Of a DNA stretch of 64,000 nt, positions 23,008 to 35,200 are shown piece after piece. The first letter of the stretch is position 1; each line of letters begins with the position of its first letter. The translations under genes were made by a program, and so were the position numbers. The stretch covers positions 10,920,453 to 10,984,452 of the forward strand of contig OX365946.1 of the NCBI GenBank assembly GCA_947247005.1, written 5' to 3'. The notes beneath the pieces are model-generated. The model did not search any database and was not told where the DNA came from. It saw only the letters and a list, made by a program, of their open reading frames with translations. This DNA comes from Spisula solida. Its lineage: Eukaryota > Mollusca > Bivalvia > Venerida > Mactridae.

Positions 23008-24024
23008 ATGGAAGTGGGTAACATTTCAATAGAACTACACGACTGGGCGGAACTTTCCAATGCCAATAACAATGGTTCTTTAGACGCATTCAACAGAACA
23101 GATAGTGACAATAACGAAAATCAGCGAAGGATTGAACAGATTCTTGATTATTTTACCTACATTTTTCTTGGTTTACAGATTATGATAGGTTTGGCGGGAA
23201 ATATTATTTCTCTAATTGTGTGGATTAAGGGTAAACAATGTAGTAAGATCGCTTCTTCCTTATACTTCAAATTACTCGCCATCAGTGACATCTTTGCCCT
23301 TATATCTGGTTGCTGGTGTCATATATTTTATCATATTTTCCGTACATTCTTAGTGACTAATTTCTGTCGCATGTCTAATTTCTTATTTTTCTATCCGCCA
23401 CAACTGTCCTCTTGGTTACTGGTATGCATCTCTATAGAGAGATTTCTAAGTCTAACATTTCCTTTATCCTTTACACCGAATGGTGCCAGGCACCGGGCAA
23501 AGGTTGCATTCATAGTTTTGAGCTTGGTACTAATTGGCATAAACAGCTTTGCTTTCGTTTTAGAGGAAATAGACGATACAGGTCGATACTGCAGACCCAG
23601 AGAAAGCTACCGTGAATTTTGGAGAACCATAGCCAGAATATCCTCAGTTTGGGTGTTGTGTGCAGTTCCATTTTGTATCATAATTGCATGTAACATAATG
23701 ATTCTAATAAAGCTGTGTTTAAACAATCGTACAAACGCAATTAACAAAACACAGAGTAAACAACGAGTTGCCATGTTCACACAATTCTCTATGGCTAGTG
23801 GTGGGTTACTTGCGGTATCTTTGATACCTTCGCTCCTATATACATTGGATTACACGTATGATATATTTGCTGACATGCCCGAAATTGGGAATTATCTACG
23901 TTTTGCTTCCATTAATACACTTTTTCTGAGTAACTGTCTCAACTTCCTGGTATATTGTTACAGTAGCACACAGTTCCGATCCGATATAAGAAATTTATTT
24001 GTGTCAACGCTAAACCAACAGTAG
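23008..24024 (+). CDS. Class A (rhodopsin-like) 7TM receptor, orphan
   Basis: Intronless gene of 338 residues. The N-terminus has N-glycosylation sites at Asn5, Asn22 and Asn29. TM1 contains AGNIIS (Asn65, the 1.50 position) and TM2 contains LAISD (Asp94, 2.50). Cys120 at the top of TM3 can pair with Cys195 in the second extracellular loop. ERF (144-146) replaces DRY, exactly 25 residues after Cys120 as expected. TM5 has Pro near AVPFC. TM6 has SLIPS without the usual CWxP. TM7 ends NFLVY in place of NPxxY. The short tail has basic residues but no obvious palmitoylation cysteine pair. It resembles the large lophotrochozoan set of orphan peptide-type receptors; the ligand cannot be inferred. 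It should signal through G proteins at the plasma membrane. Confidence 0.88.
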   Translation: MEVGNISIELHDWAELSNANNNGSLDAFNRTDSDNNENQRRIEQILDYFTYIFLGLQIMIGLAGNIISLIVWIKGKQCSKIASSLYFKLLAISDIFALISGCWCHIFYHIFRTFLVTNFCRMSNFLFFYPPQLSSWLLVCISIERFLSLTFPLSFTPNGARHRAKVAFIVLSLVLIGINSFAFVLEEIDDTGRYCRPRESYREFWRTIARISSVWVLCAVPFCIIIACNIMILIKLCLNNRTNAINKTQSKQRVAMFTQFSMASGGLLAVSLIPSLLYTLDYTYDIFADMPEIGNYLRFASINTLFLSNCLNFLVYCYSSTQFRSDIRNLFVSTLNQQ

Positions 24025-24452
24025 AGGACATTCCTATATAGATATACATTTGTGTATCTGGCAAAAAAGGAACATTTTACTGTACAGCCTATTACATGTA
24101 CCAGAATGAAACATGGACATTGCAATGGTGTGGGCAGGAAAGCGGTGCAAATGGTTGACACACAGGGTATTGCAAGACACTATTATAACAATTATGTTTT
24201 TGGTCACTGTATCTTATAAATGAGGTCACTCTATGGCATTGTTTAAAATACGGAGACAAGAGGTGTGTGTATTCCTTTTATTTGTATCATGTATGGAATG
24301 CGTGTATAATCGTAACACTATACCTTATTACTTTATCAGGGCTAAATAATTATTATTCTGCTCTATTATTGTGTATTTCCACATGTTTTACAAAGGACTT
24401 TTTTATTGTACTGTAGGTCTATTTACATCTAATACAATGTTCAACATGTATA

Positions 24453-25039
24453 TGAGCCAGTCTCCAGGAAAACCTGCTATTTTGACAAAAATATTGATTT
24501 TAAGATTTTCCATAGTATTACAGGATAATGTTAAATAAGCAAATTGCGAAAGAAATTATGTTAATATCTTGAGTTTTAAGGAAGTTACAGCTGTTTTTGT
24601 AGAGTCCCTATTCGGAGCTTTTTGTGTGACGTTATTCGACGTAACTGAAATAAGTATTTCATTATTACACCATTTGATCAATTCTTGACATAAACTGTTC
24701 AAAATAGTACCAAATTCTATAATTATGTTTCACTTTTCAAAATATATATCAAAATCGAAATTGTTTGCATTCAGAGAAAGGCTACTTCTGTTTTAAACAA
24801 CTAAATCCTCGTTTTTTCCCAATCGGAGAACTTTTCTGAAATTGGTCACCATTGCAACGAATGATGTGTTTTCGACATAATTCATAGGAAAATTTAAAGC
24901 TAAGGTATAGTACTATATGGGTCAATTACTTAAAATAGAATCAATAGATATGTATTTTTCCTTATTTTAGAGTTTTATCAAAATCTTGTTACATATAGTA
25001 ATTACATAATATTAGCAGGTTTTCCTAGAGACTGGCTCA
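24453..25039. mobile_element. MITE, 587 bp, TA target duplication (copy 1)
   Basis: The ends are inverted repeats, TGAGCCAGTCTCCAGGAAAA at the left and its reverse complement with one change at the right, flanked by TA. A second copy at 42003-42611 is nearly identical but keeps 20-odd internal bases (gcaaacgtcattcaaacg region) missing here. There is no coding capacity. Confidence 0.8.
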
Positions 25040-26210
25040 TATATATTATATTTGTTTATATTCATGATGTCAATACATATTCAACTCATATTGTTTTGAC
25101 TTGCATACGTTTATCCAGTTCAAATCATTCTAACTATGTCTTGATTGGGATTGTACAGCACATTTGAGCACATGTGATTACATAATAAAAAGCTATAATT
25201 TATTATAAATGTGAACTTGTACATAACACAATGAGAACAAAAAGAATCTAGCACTTGTCAATTCATACCAACTTTTATTAAACCAGTTCAGGAATTTTTA
25301 TTAAGCTTGCTCGAGGCTTAGGCTATATACATATGTACTGGTTCTGTAAAGTCCAAAATATTTGTGAGGTCAAAATTTCTGGAATTTGCTAAATTCTTAC
25401 ATAGTTTGTGAGGTTAAATGTTTGCTATTTTTAGACTTCAGAAAGGGTTAACTTTTGGCGTTTTACCACCATTGTTTAAGTTCATGAACAAGTTTTTTTG
25501 CAAACTAACCGATTTCACGAATACAGCAAAAATTAATCCCTCATGAAAATTTCTGTTTTTACAGTTGTAAATGATGCTAATCATTTCATATTCGTCACAA
25601 ATATTCATTCTAAATTTGTTACAACCATTCATCCTATATTCGTTACAGGCATTCGTCGCAGAGCTCATTTGCATACGAAAAGTTAACATCAATGAATATG
25701 CAATGAGCAGTCTGAGAGAAATATACAACTTATATGTGAATATTTGTGACTAAAATGTAACCTTTGCTGTAATGAATACCGTATGCGACTAACAAACTGT
25801 TCATGGTATATTTATCACATGTAATCGTCCCTGACCTAATTTGCATGCAAAAGTGAATATAAAATGATAAACGAATGCTAAGAGTGCATTCACAGTATAT
25901 ATATTTGAGATTCACTATAATACATATGAATTCATCACAGAGCATTTATTTCGGTAAAGATGACCTCTTACGTTATACATAAAAATAGATTCTTAAGATG
26001 CCCCTTGTTCTGCATTATTGGAATATGTTTGGGCCTAATAAGGTTGCTTGTCGCACTTACGACCTTATTATTCTAAGGCGACGATATGTCGACATAAACT
26101 CATCTAGCATACAGCACTTATAAAAGGTAACACAGATAAAAATTGAAGGTAGAATAATCCCAAATGAACATCACATGTGGTGAGCAATTTATTATGCCGT
26201 CCTATGGAGA
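25040..26210. other. Gene-free stretch between receptor flank and GH3 3' end
   Basis: No gene is visible. Between 25600 and 25930, loosely repeated segments contain 'catttgcatac' or 'atttgcatgc' and 'attcgt' motifs. A 'gattgtacagcacat' tail lies near 25150. The GH3 stop codon is at 26211-26213. Confidence 0.4.
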
Positions 26211-29200
26211 TCAAGTAATTGTGAAAAATGCACGAAGAACATTTGACGGTACTTTGGTTTTCTGGTTAGGTATCTGTCCACCAACATAAACTGCTATCTG
26301 GCCTGTAAATCAGATATATACACATGTTATATCATCATACTGTACAAGTAGGTAATTCTGCAGGTCGAAAAGATAGCAAATATTAAATTTCTTACATTCA
26401 GCAAGTGAAAATACTAGGGTCATTCAATACATAATGTAACCTATCAATTATCTCTAAAACCATTCAAGATAATGTGATGAAAATTGGAATGGTAACTATG
26501 CAGGTCAAATCCTTTTTGGTTGATTAAGTAAAGCACATTTAATGTTGATAATGTCATCAGCACATGCCTTCAATTGACGTCAATCAAAACAACATGGAAG
26601 CGTTCACGTCACAAGACCAACATACCGTAGTTAACATAAAAATCGAGAAATCGCATCACAAAAATTCCAGGGATTTTAATAACCTTACCCAAGGCTATGT
26701 CAAAATGCCCCCTTTCATATTCTAAAGTGATGAGACTGTTACATGATTTTACAAACCGCAGAATTACTGCTTGTGCCCTGCACGAAATATCTGTGCAATG
26801 GACCAATTTGTCATTTTTGCAGGGGAAAAAACGAATAACCACACACTATTGACTGTCTAAGTTTATAGCAAACAAACAAACAATACAGCCAGCTGATTTG
26901 TTCTCTATCAATAGAACTTGCCAATCAGAGAGAAGCTTGAAACCTGCCCAAACAAACCACTGGCTTAGAATTAGAAGGTCATAAGTACAAAATCAATATT
27001 TTGAGAAAACAATGAAAAACTAGCCTTAATTATTAAAAAAACAAGCTTTTTAAACTTCAGTTTGGTCAACATGGCCACTTCCTATTTTCATGAAAATAGG
27101 CTCATAAGAAGGGCCTTGTGATGCAGGTTTCAAATATGTATGAGTCTTATAAGGTCGTAAGTAGCCCTTACGACCTTTTAATTCTAAGCTAGGGAAACTA
27201 CAAACCTGGTTCTATAACAAAACCCGATCCTTCCACATACACGGCCATCACATCACTGGTTATAACAGCATTTATAGATCGTGTTTCACCAATATTCAAC
27301 ATTGTTCTGTTAAAGTTGACAAGTTGATACCGTGGTGTTATCACAGTAGCATTCCACCAAGATATATACACCTGAAATACCTGTAATACACAATGTAGTA
27401 TAACATACAAAATGAACTATAATCTCCTTGAGAAAAAAATTAAAGGACTTCTCAAGGATTTTGTCAAGTACTTGACTAAAAACTGTACAAAATTGATAAA
27501 AAGGTGTGATTTTGTTTGAAAATCAAAACAAAAGCACAAAAAACAAGAGACTTAATAATGGTTTAAAGTCATATGTTCCTTTTTTTCTTCTGCTGTTTCT
27601 ACCGGCAGGATTGGGTGCTAGATGATTGTTGGTACGTACATTATATATAGCTGTTCCTGTCTGCTTTAATGCTAAGAGAGACACATAACCAAGCATTGAT
27701 CTTTTTCAGAAGGTAATAAGTTGGTAACCTATTTACAGAATGATGCATTTTGATCACTTTAGTTGCGTCCCAAAGGTGGAAAACAGCATAAGATGGAAGA
27801 AAGCAATTAAAAGCCTCCAGTTGGTCTGTTGACAAGATAACAAGCACAATTTATAGTCGAATGGAAGCAACTCGTGCAAAATTAGTATTTTGTCATCCAT
27901 ACATTTTACTTAAATGTGATTTTTTGCATACTATTTCGAAAGATATGGCTAACATTCACTCATCAATTATTGGTCATTTGTGAAAAACATCCTTATTCCT
28001 TGTATGTACTGGATGATCAGAAAAACAATAGATTTGGAGAGATAATGGGGCTTTATTATTTTACTGTTGAACAATACATACTACAGGGGCAGATACAGGA
28101 TTTGGTGTTAGAGGAATAAATACTGACACCCCCATTCATCTTTAGAACAGGCAGATTATCTTTAGTCAGCCCAAGAAAGACTACTCTGTCAGGAGTTAAA
28201 GAAGGGGGACAATTCTAGGACGATCTTCATTAATGTGTCTGATTAACCAAGCTATATCTTCCTTCAAGAACTGAACCATTGAGTCAATGTCTGATAACTT
28301 ACCTCAGATCCTGGCAGTTTGCCAACATTTGTCAGTTTGAATGATGCGGTGACATTTTGACCTGCTTTGATAGTCCTAGGAACCATGACAAGGTCACTGT
28401 ATTGGAACTGTGTGTAAGATAAACCATATCCAAATGGATACATTGGATCCCCAGTATAATAGCGGTATGTCCTATTCTTCATACTGTAGTCTGTCATTGA
28501 TGGTACCTGAAAATATCAAAGTCTTATGTTGTGATTTCCCTTTGTATACCTATTCCTGCACGGATCCAGAAAATTTCCCCACTTTGTTTCAGGAAAGAGT
28601 AAGACCAGTATTTTTGCTCGGGGGGGGGGGGGGTCCAACAAGCTATAGTTCTTACAGGTTGCCTTGATCAGACTCAAAGCCCTGTCAAACTGGTGTAACT
28701 ATATGAGATAACCTACTTTTTTGCCAAAATGCAAACGGGTCTCGAAGAAGGTCAATATAATAAATAGAACGTGTAGATATATATTTGTCATTGTTCTGTC
28801 AATGTACTGAAAATGTGGGTCAAATAAAGAACCATATATTTTGTATCAGCAGAGAGGGGATGGTGGAAATACTATAGTATTATGATTTATGATGATTTAC
28901 CTGGGCATCTGAGGTGTACCACGTGAATGGGAGTCTACCGGCTGGATTGGCTACTGGATGATTATTGGTTAGTACATTATATATAGCTGTTCCTGTAGCT
29001 TGTGCCGGGAAGAAGCAGTGTAATATAGCTGAGACTGCAGGTTGCTGAGCCAGTCTGATGTCCAGAGGTCCGGCACTAAATAGTAGAAGTATAACTCTAC
29101 CATATGCTGCAAATAGAAAAGTAACAAAGTATAAAGTACATGTACAGTACAATCTCTCCAGAGCAACTCCCTTTGGGAAATGCAAAATTTGGTCGTTGTA

Positions 29201-32200
29201 TGGAGGTTGATGCTCTGGAGAGGTTAACTTTATTGCAAATGCTGACCTCCTCAGCAAAATGATTATATTGTTTAAGACAGGCTGTTGCTCTAAAAGGGCT
29301 GTTCTTGAGAGGCTGAACTTTGCATGTAATAAATGATAATAGTTTCCAGCAACATTCCCCAACAAATGGGTAGGTTGGATTGTTTGACATATCAAATAGC
29401 AACCTTCCTTCAGAAAGCATAAAAAAAACCTAAAATATTGTTGGGTTTTATACCAGTGCCTTAATTAAGGGTCACTTCTAATTTAAGGCAGTCATTTTCT
29501 ATATGGCAACAAGTGTTATTCACAATCATGATTTTGGTTATTATTTGTGAATTGTGCATCACAAGTCATACATTTGTGTAAATTTGATAGAAAGGTAAAA
29601 GTCTTAGTAATTATAAGTTCAAGGAAATATGAGTTATACTTACCATATAACATTGCATCTTTTAATAGTTGATCTTGGTATCCAGGCAACAACATGTTCC
29701 TTCTGTCAAAATTTTCTGTCTCCACGGCAACACCTAGCAAAAATGACAAGTAAACCATATGATGTGTTGCACATTTTTAATAAAAATATATGTACTAATA
29801 AACCAATGAACAGATTTCAGATGAATTGGAATTGAAAATTAAACCCAATTAATCCACAGAGTTACATTAAGGCCCTCTGATCCTTTACTCAATAGATATG
29901 ACTCAAACCCTCTACTCCATAGAGTAACACTTTAAAACATCTCACTGCATTTTATTACTTCATATTTCATAGATCTATACGATATTTCAGGCCCCTTACC
30001 ATTTACTGTATAGATGCAACTTTTATTACCCAGAAAAATATCAATATATCATCCTTTTCATCCAATTTTAATTTTCACCCAAGACTGATATTATTCAGAA
30101 CTTTGGAAAATAATTTATCTCAATGAAAATTGAACACACAATAGGAGGCCATATTATTGGTAAAAACTTGACATAAAGACAAAGAAGGTAAAAATCTGGA
30201 TTTTTTGAACATTTTTAATAAATAGAAAATTCAACTCTATCAGGTCTGACTAAACGAGAATTGACTGAATATATAAGCTCACCAGTTCCAAGACAGACAA
30301 CAACAAAATCGGAATCCTGCACTGCCTTTATGATAGCTTGTTTATCATAATCCACACATACAGGATCCTTACATCCAGGTACAGTTACAACAGTTTTCCC
30401 GAGAGATGCCAGCCCAGCACTGACAGTACTCGTATAACGTAGATCTATTTCTGGACCATAATCCCCCATCTGCTGAGCAGCATTATCAGCAAATGGACCA
30501 ATCACCTGTATAAAGAAACAATGGAAGTCTATATAGATCAAGCTAGGATAGATCAAGCTAATTGTCATGAAAATTGAGCTAATTCGACAGTTGATAATTC
30601 TTATGAAATGGGTTTGGGCAACAGGCTTAGTCCATATTAGATATAAGTCCTCTCCTTGAGCTATATAGCGCAAAAGATAAAATTAGCGGTATACAGGGGT
30701 TCCACTAGCTTCTGAATCTGAAGGGTCATTTTGATACTTTTGACTACAATTTACCATTTTACAGGAAAAATACTCAAGCTTTTAAGAAAAACTGACCCCT
30801 CCAACCAAAATCTTGAGGGTCAAAAGGTGGCTTTTTTTGGAAATTTCAAGGGTCAAAACCCCTACTCCTGTATCAAACCGAACTCCTGGTACAGGTAAAA
30901 CAAACTGACTCACAGCAACTTTATTGAACACATGTTTGACTGGTAACACACCATCGTTTTTCAGTAACACCATGGATTGCATAGCGGCCAGGATAGACAA
31001 CTCTCGATGTGTGTTACTCTGTATAACAGACAGATCTAGTTGATTATATGGATTCATCTCGGGTGGATCAAACTCCCCTAACCTCATTCTAGTATAAAAT
31101 AAAGGTTTCACCCTCTCTTCAATCATTCCCTGAAAAAGAATAAAAAATAAATTTAAAGGCCAATACGTTTGAAAAATTACAATTACTTTAAACAAACTGA
31201 CTTGTGGGAAAACTGACTCCTGAGAAGACTAACAGGTCAATGTTTCCTCTGAGAAGGAAGACTGACTGGGCACAATCTGACTATTACAGTTACGAATATT
31301 TCCATGCAAAAGTAAACCTCAAAACTTATTTATGATAATCAGGTGTGTAACTAGCCCACTCTTCATGAGGATTCAATATTGCACTAGGGTTGTATGGTTG
31401 TGGTGACCAGGGAAAATTTGTAAGAAAAGTGGTACAATCTGGTGCAATCTGAGGTGCTGAAAATCAACATTTTTAGGATCTTAAATCAACAAATAAACCC
31501 TTTACTCAACAGATTTTTTCTCTGAAATAGAGTACCCTTTCTGAGTATGTAGTCTTGTTAGTATACTGCAGCATGTGTATTCTTTAACATAATTTTATTT
31601 TTTGGTCAGAATGTAGAATCAACCGGGTAGTAGCGTGTAGGCAGCCATGCTTATTGTCACATTTAATTTCACAAAAGTTGTTAAAACCACTTTGTAAAAT
31701 AATCCATTTTATATGATTACTATATGAGTATAAAATGGACCATACATTATTACATTCGTTATTGGCCAAACATATTCTACTGTGGATAACTTATCTGATT
31801 TATGTTGGTAAATATCATATTATCCTAGCTGGACTATACCTTAATTGCACCTACCAATTACATGGCCATACTCTGCTGGTCAAATAGTAGTCACGTGAAC
31901 AACAACTTTTGATGACATCACATAAAGTGCCGTCTAATTTTGTTCTCGACTTGTTCAACTTTTGATATGAAATTAAATCTTAACAAAACACTAGACACAC
32001 AAACTGACAAGAAGGTTTGGATCTTTAGAATCTTTCGGGTTAATATCATAATACATGACTTTGTATAATAAACCCCAAAAAAGAAAACAAAATGCGAAAT
32101 TCGGTGAAGATCTTCAAATATAACAGGTTAATTTATATTGACTACAATCAGAGCCAAATTTCATAACCAGACATTCTGTTCGATACAGACAGGTTTTAAT

Positions 32201-35200
32201 TACAAATGTCCACAAAAATAAATCGCATATTTTGGCCTTAACTTACTGGTGCCAATTTTTTGTCTCTGACAGCACCTTTCAGCCAATCAAATGCTCCTCT
32301 TGCTAAGTTCCCACCATGCAATTCTAGATTAAGCCCCGCCTCCACACATGCTATCGCCGCCTTCTCGATATCCTGAATATATCTGTGATTCAATATAATA
32401 AACTCTACAGCACCTGAAATAAACATTTCTTGCGAGGTCAAAATGTTGGGATATTCTTACATTTATTGAAGTTATTGAAGTAGTTCCCCGGGTCAAAAGT
32501 TTCACTTTTATCAAACTTCAGACAGAGCTACTTTCTGTGTTCTAGCAAAATTTATTGCTTTAGTTAGTTCACAAGCATGCATCTAAGAGCTTTCCATGAC
32601 ACAATAAGTGGGGTGGCTCAGTTTAACTTGTATTTCATGGATGATGGTCCAAGCTGTTAAAATATTGTTACAATTATATGTGTGGCACTCCTAAGAAATT
32701 GTTTAGTTCCTGCCTTTCCAGACACATTCACGCTCATTTTTTCTCGAATAAACCTTAAGTTAGACGAAATTATTACATAATGCAATACCATGAAACAAGT
32801 AAAGAACTGTTGGAAAATTTGACAACATATTCCAGAAATAGCCTTTACAGTACAACCTCTGTAGACCAACACCCTATGGGATCAGCAAATATTGGCCATA
32901 GTTGAGTGGTTGTTGCTCTACAGAGGCTAAATCTATAGTAAATATTGAGTTAGGGAAATTTGGAGTGTTTATTGTTATATATATAGAGAGGTTATTGCTC
33001 CACAGAGGGCAGCTCTGAGGAGGTTGTACTGTACATGGATATTCTTATGAGCCACCTACCAGCATCACTGATTACAAATCCAGTAAAATTCCATTCTTTT
33101 CTTAAAACATCTGTCAGCAACATTTTATTCACACATGATGGAGTACCATTCACACTGAAATATACATGTCATAAATAGAGCTAGGGTATTAAGATAAGGA
33201 CATATGAATATCAAGGGTAGTTTATGATCCCAGCACAGATAAGTCAGTATCTATTAGCCAAACAATCCCCTTCCATAAATATTTTCTATTTATATTAAGA
33301 CATTGTCGCTAAACTTTTGTTTGTGAATTTTGGGAAACCCTATTCATAATACATTTAATAAAACTACTAGAAAATAACACCTAACGATATTTTAGTACAA
33401 CTAAATTTTGTCACATTATGATTGTATGTATTACATTTGTACAATGTCATTTACGTATACAAATATAGAAATAAACGGGGTTACCCAAATGGGTCCTCAA
33501 AAAAGAAACTTTTGTTTGTTTTTGTTAGTTTGGGATCAAATGAGAATGTCGAAAGTGTGTGGTTATTCAGTTTTGTCCATGCCTAATTGGCCAACGACCT
33601 TTCGCTTCAAGGGAGGAGACTGTGGTGTGATGCAAGGAATCCAGTTGTGATACCCTTAAGCTCTTTCCGAATAGACTCCTTGGTTCTTTAACGTGCCCTT
33701 TGTATAGTACCGATACACATAAGACTACTTCTAGTTGAGTTGAAAACACTTAAAGTGTCAGAAATTGAGTAACAACCGCTTTTATGATATTTTAACAATA
33801 TTTGAATTATGTAATTAATAAATGACCATTCACAGTAATAATGAAACATTAAACAAAGTATTTTAGTGCATCAAACCTGTTATAACTACACATGACACCT
33901 AGAGCCCCACTCTGTACACATTGCTTGAATTGTGGAAGATAAGTAGTGTACAAATCTCGTAGAGGTACCTGCGTAATGAGAAATATGTCCATCCGATTAA
34001 CTTCCACTATCTACCGTATGCTTTCAAGTACTGGCCACACTATTTTTTTCTTTTTTGAACCATTTATGGTTGTCCATTTATTTCATGAAAATCAACAATA
34101 TATACAAAACAGAGAAAGTATGTCAATAAATATTTATATATAAATTCTTTATAATTTCTAACAAACATTGATATTGTGTAAGTATACTTTAATTGATATG
34201 TTGATACATCTAGAGTGGAAATGCATCTATTAAGTAAGTGAAGAATAAGTACTAAGCCGAAACTGGTACACAATCAATTAGAGAGTTGGAGTAGGTTGAT
34301 TGCTGCTATGACATCGTGTACCAATATAGGTTTAAAATATTATGTAAATCACATCTGTGGAATACGCTAATGCCCACACAATTATCAACCTACAATTGTT
34401 ACCAATTGTTTTCAAGTCTCTGATGGACAATGGGAATGATCTGGATGATATTCTTTGGTCATAATGTTCAAGATGATTTTTGGGTCAGGCTTTTTTTCTT
34501 TGAATCTACTCCTTTGATACTCTGCGTCCATTACACAGCTGCGAGCAATACTTGAGTGATTATGGTAAATGTTCATTTAGATCAATTGATCTGGCTTCAT
34601 ATCATCGCAAATGATGAACTGTAATCAGTTCATACTAATTTATTTTAGACTGATTGTGAATCAAGGTTCACAGCTCATTTTATATATTCTAGACACCATG
34701 GTACTGTTTTATCAAAGCATTTAGGGAAATCTTAAAGTTACTGGAAACCATCGCCACAAGGGTGTGACAAAAATAAAACCAGTATTCATGTTAAATGCAT
34801 TGTGCCAAGCAATTGAATTACTGATACAATTTTTCTAGTCTTTGGTATGACACAGTCACAGGACAAACTTCGGATCCCCGAAACTCGAAGCCAATGCTCT
34901 ATCACTGGGCTATTGGCAGTCTCATGCAATTAAACACAAAGTCCCAATACTGAATAAGTGTCCCTAATAGGTTTACTCAGCAATAATCAAAATACACATA
35001 TTTTAAGTGACATGTATATTTTAATGAATAAAAAGACTGACGTTAGAACTGGAAGATAAGTATAATTACAGGAAAGTTGGGTAGGTTGACTTCTATACGG
35101 GAATATGACTATCACAGACAAATTGTTGCAAAAATGGTAAACACACAAAAAAAATGAATACCTGAGCATTAAAACTGAGTCTTGACTGTGGTAAATCTTC

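Noticed and set aside
28612..28640. Long G-run (and C-run near 38020) as a regulatory quadruplex
   Set aside because: Simple homopolymer runs in an intron and a gene flank; no further structure supports a function.
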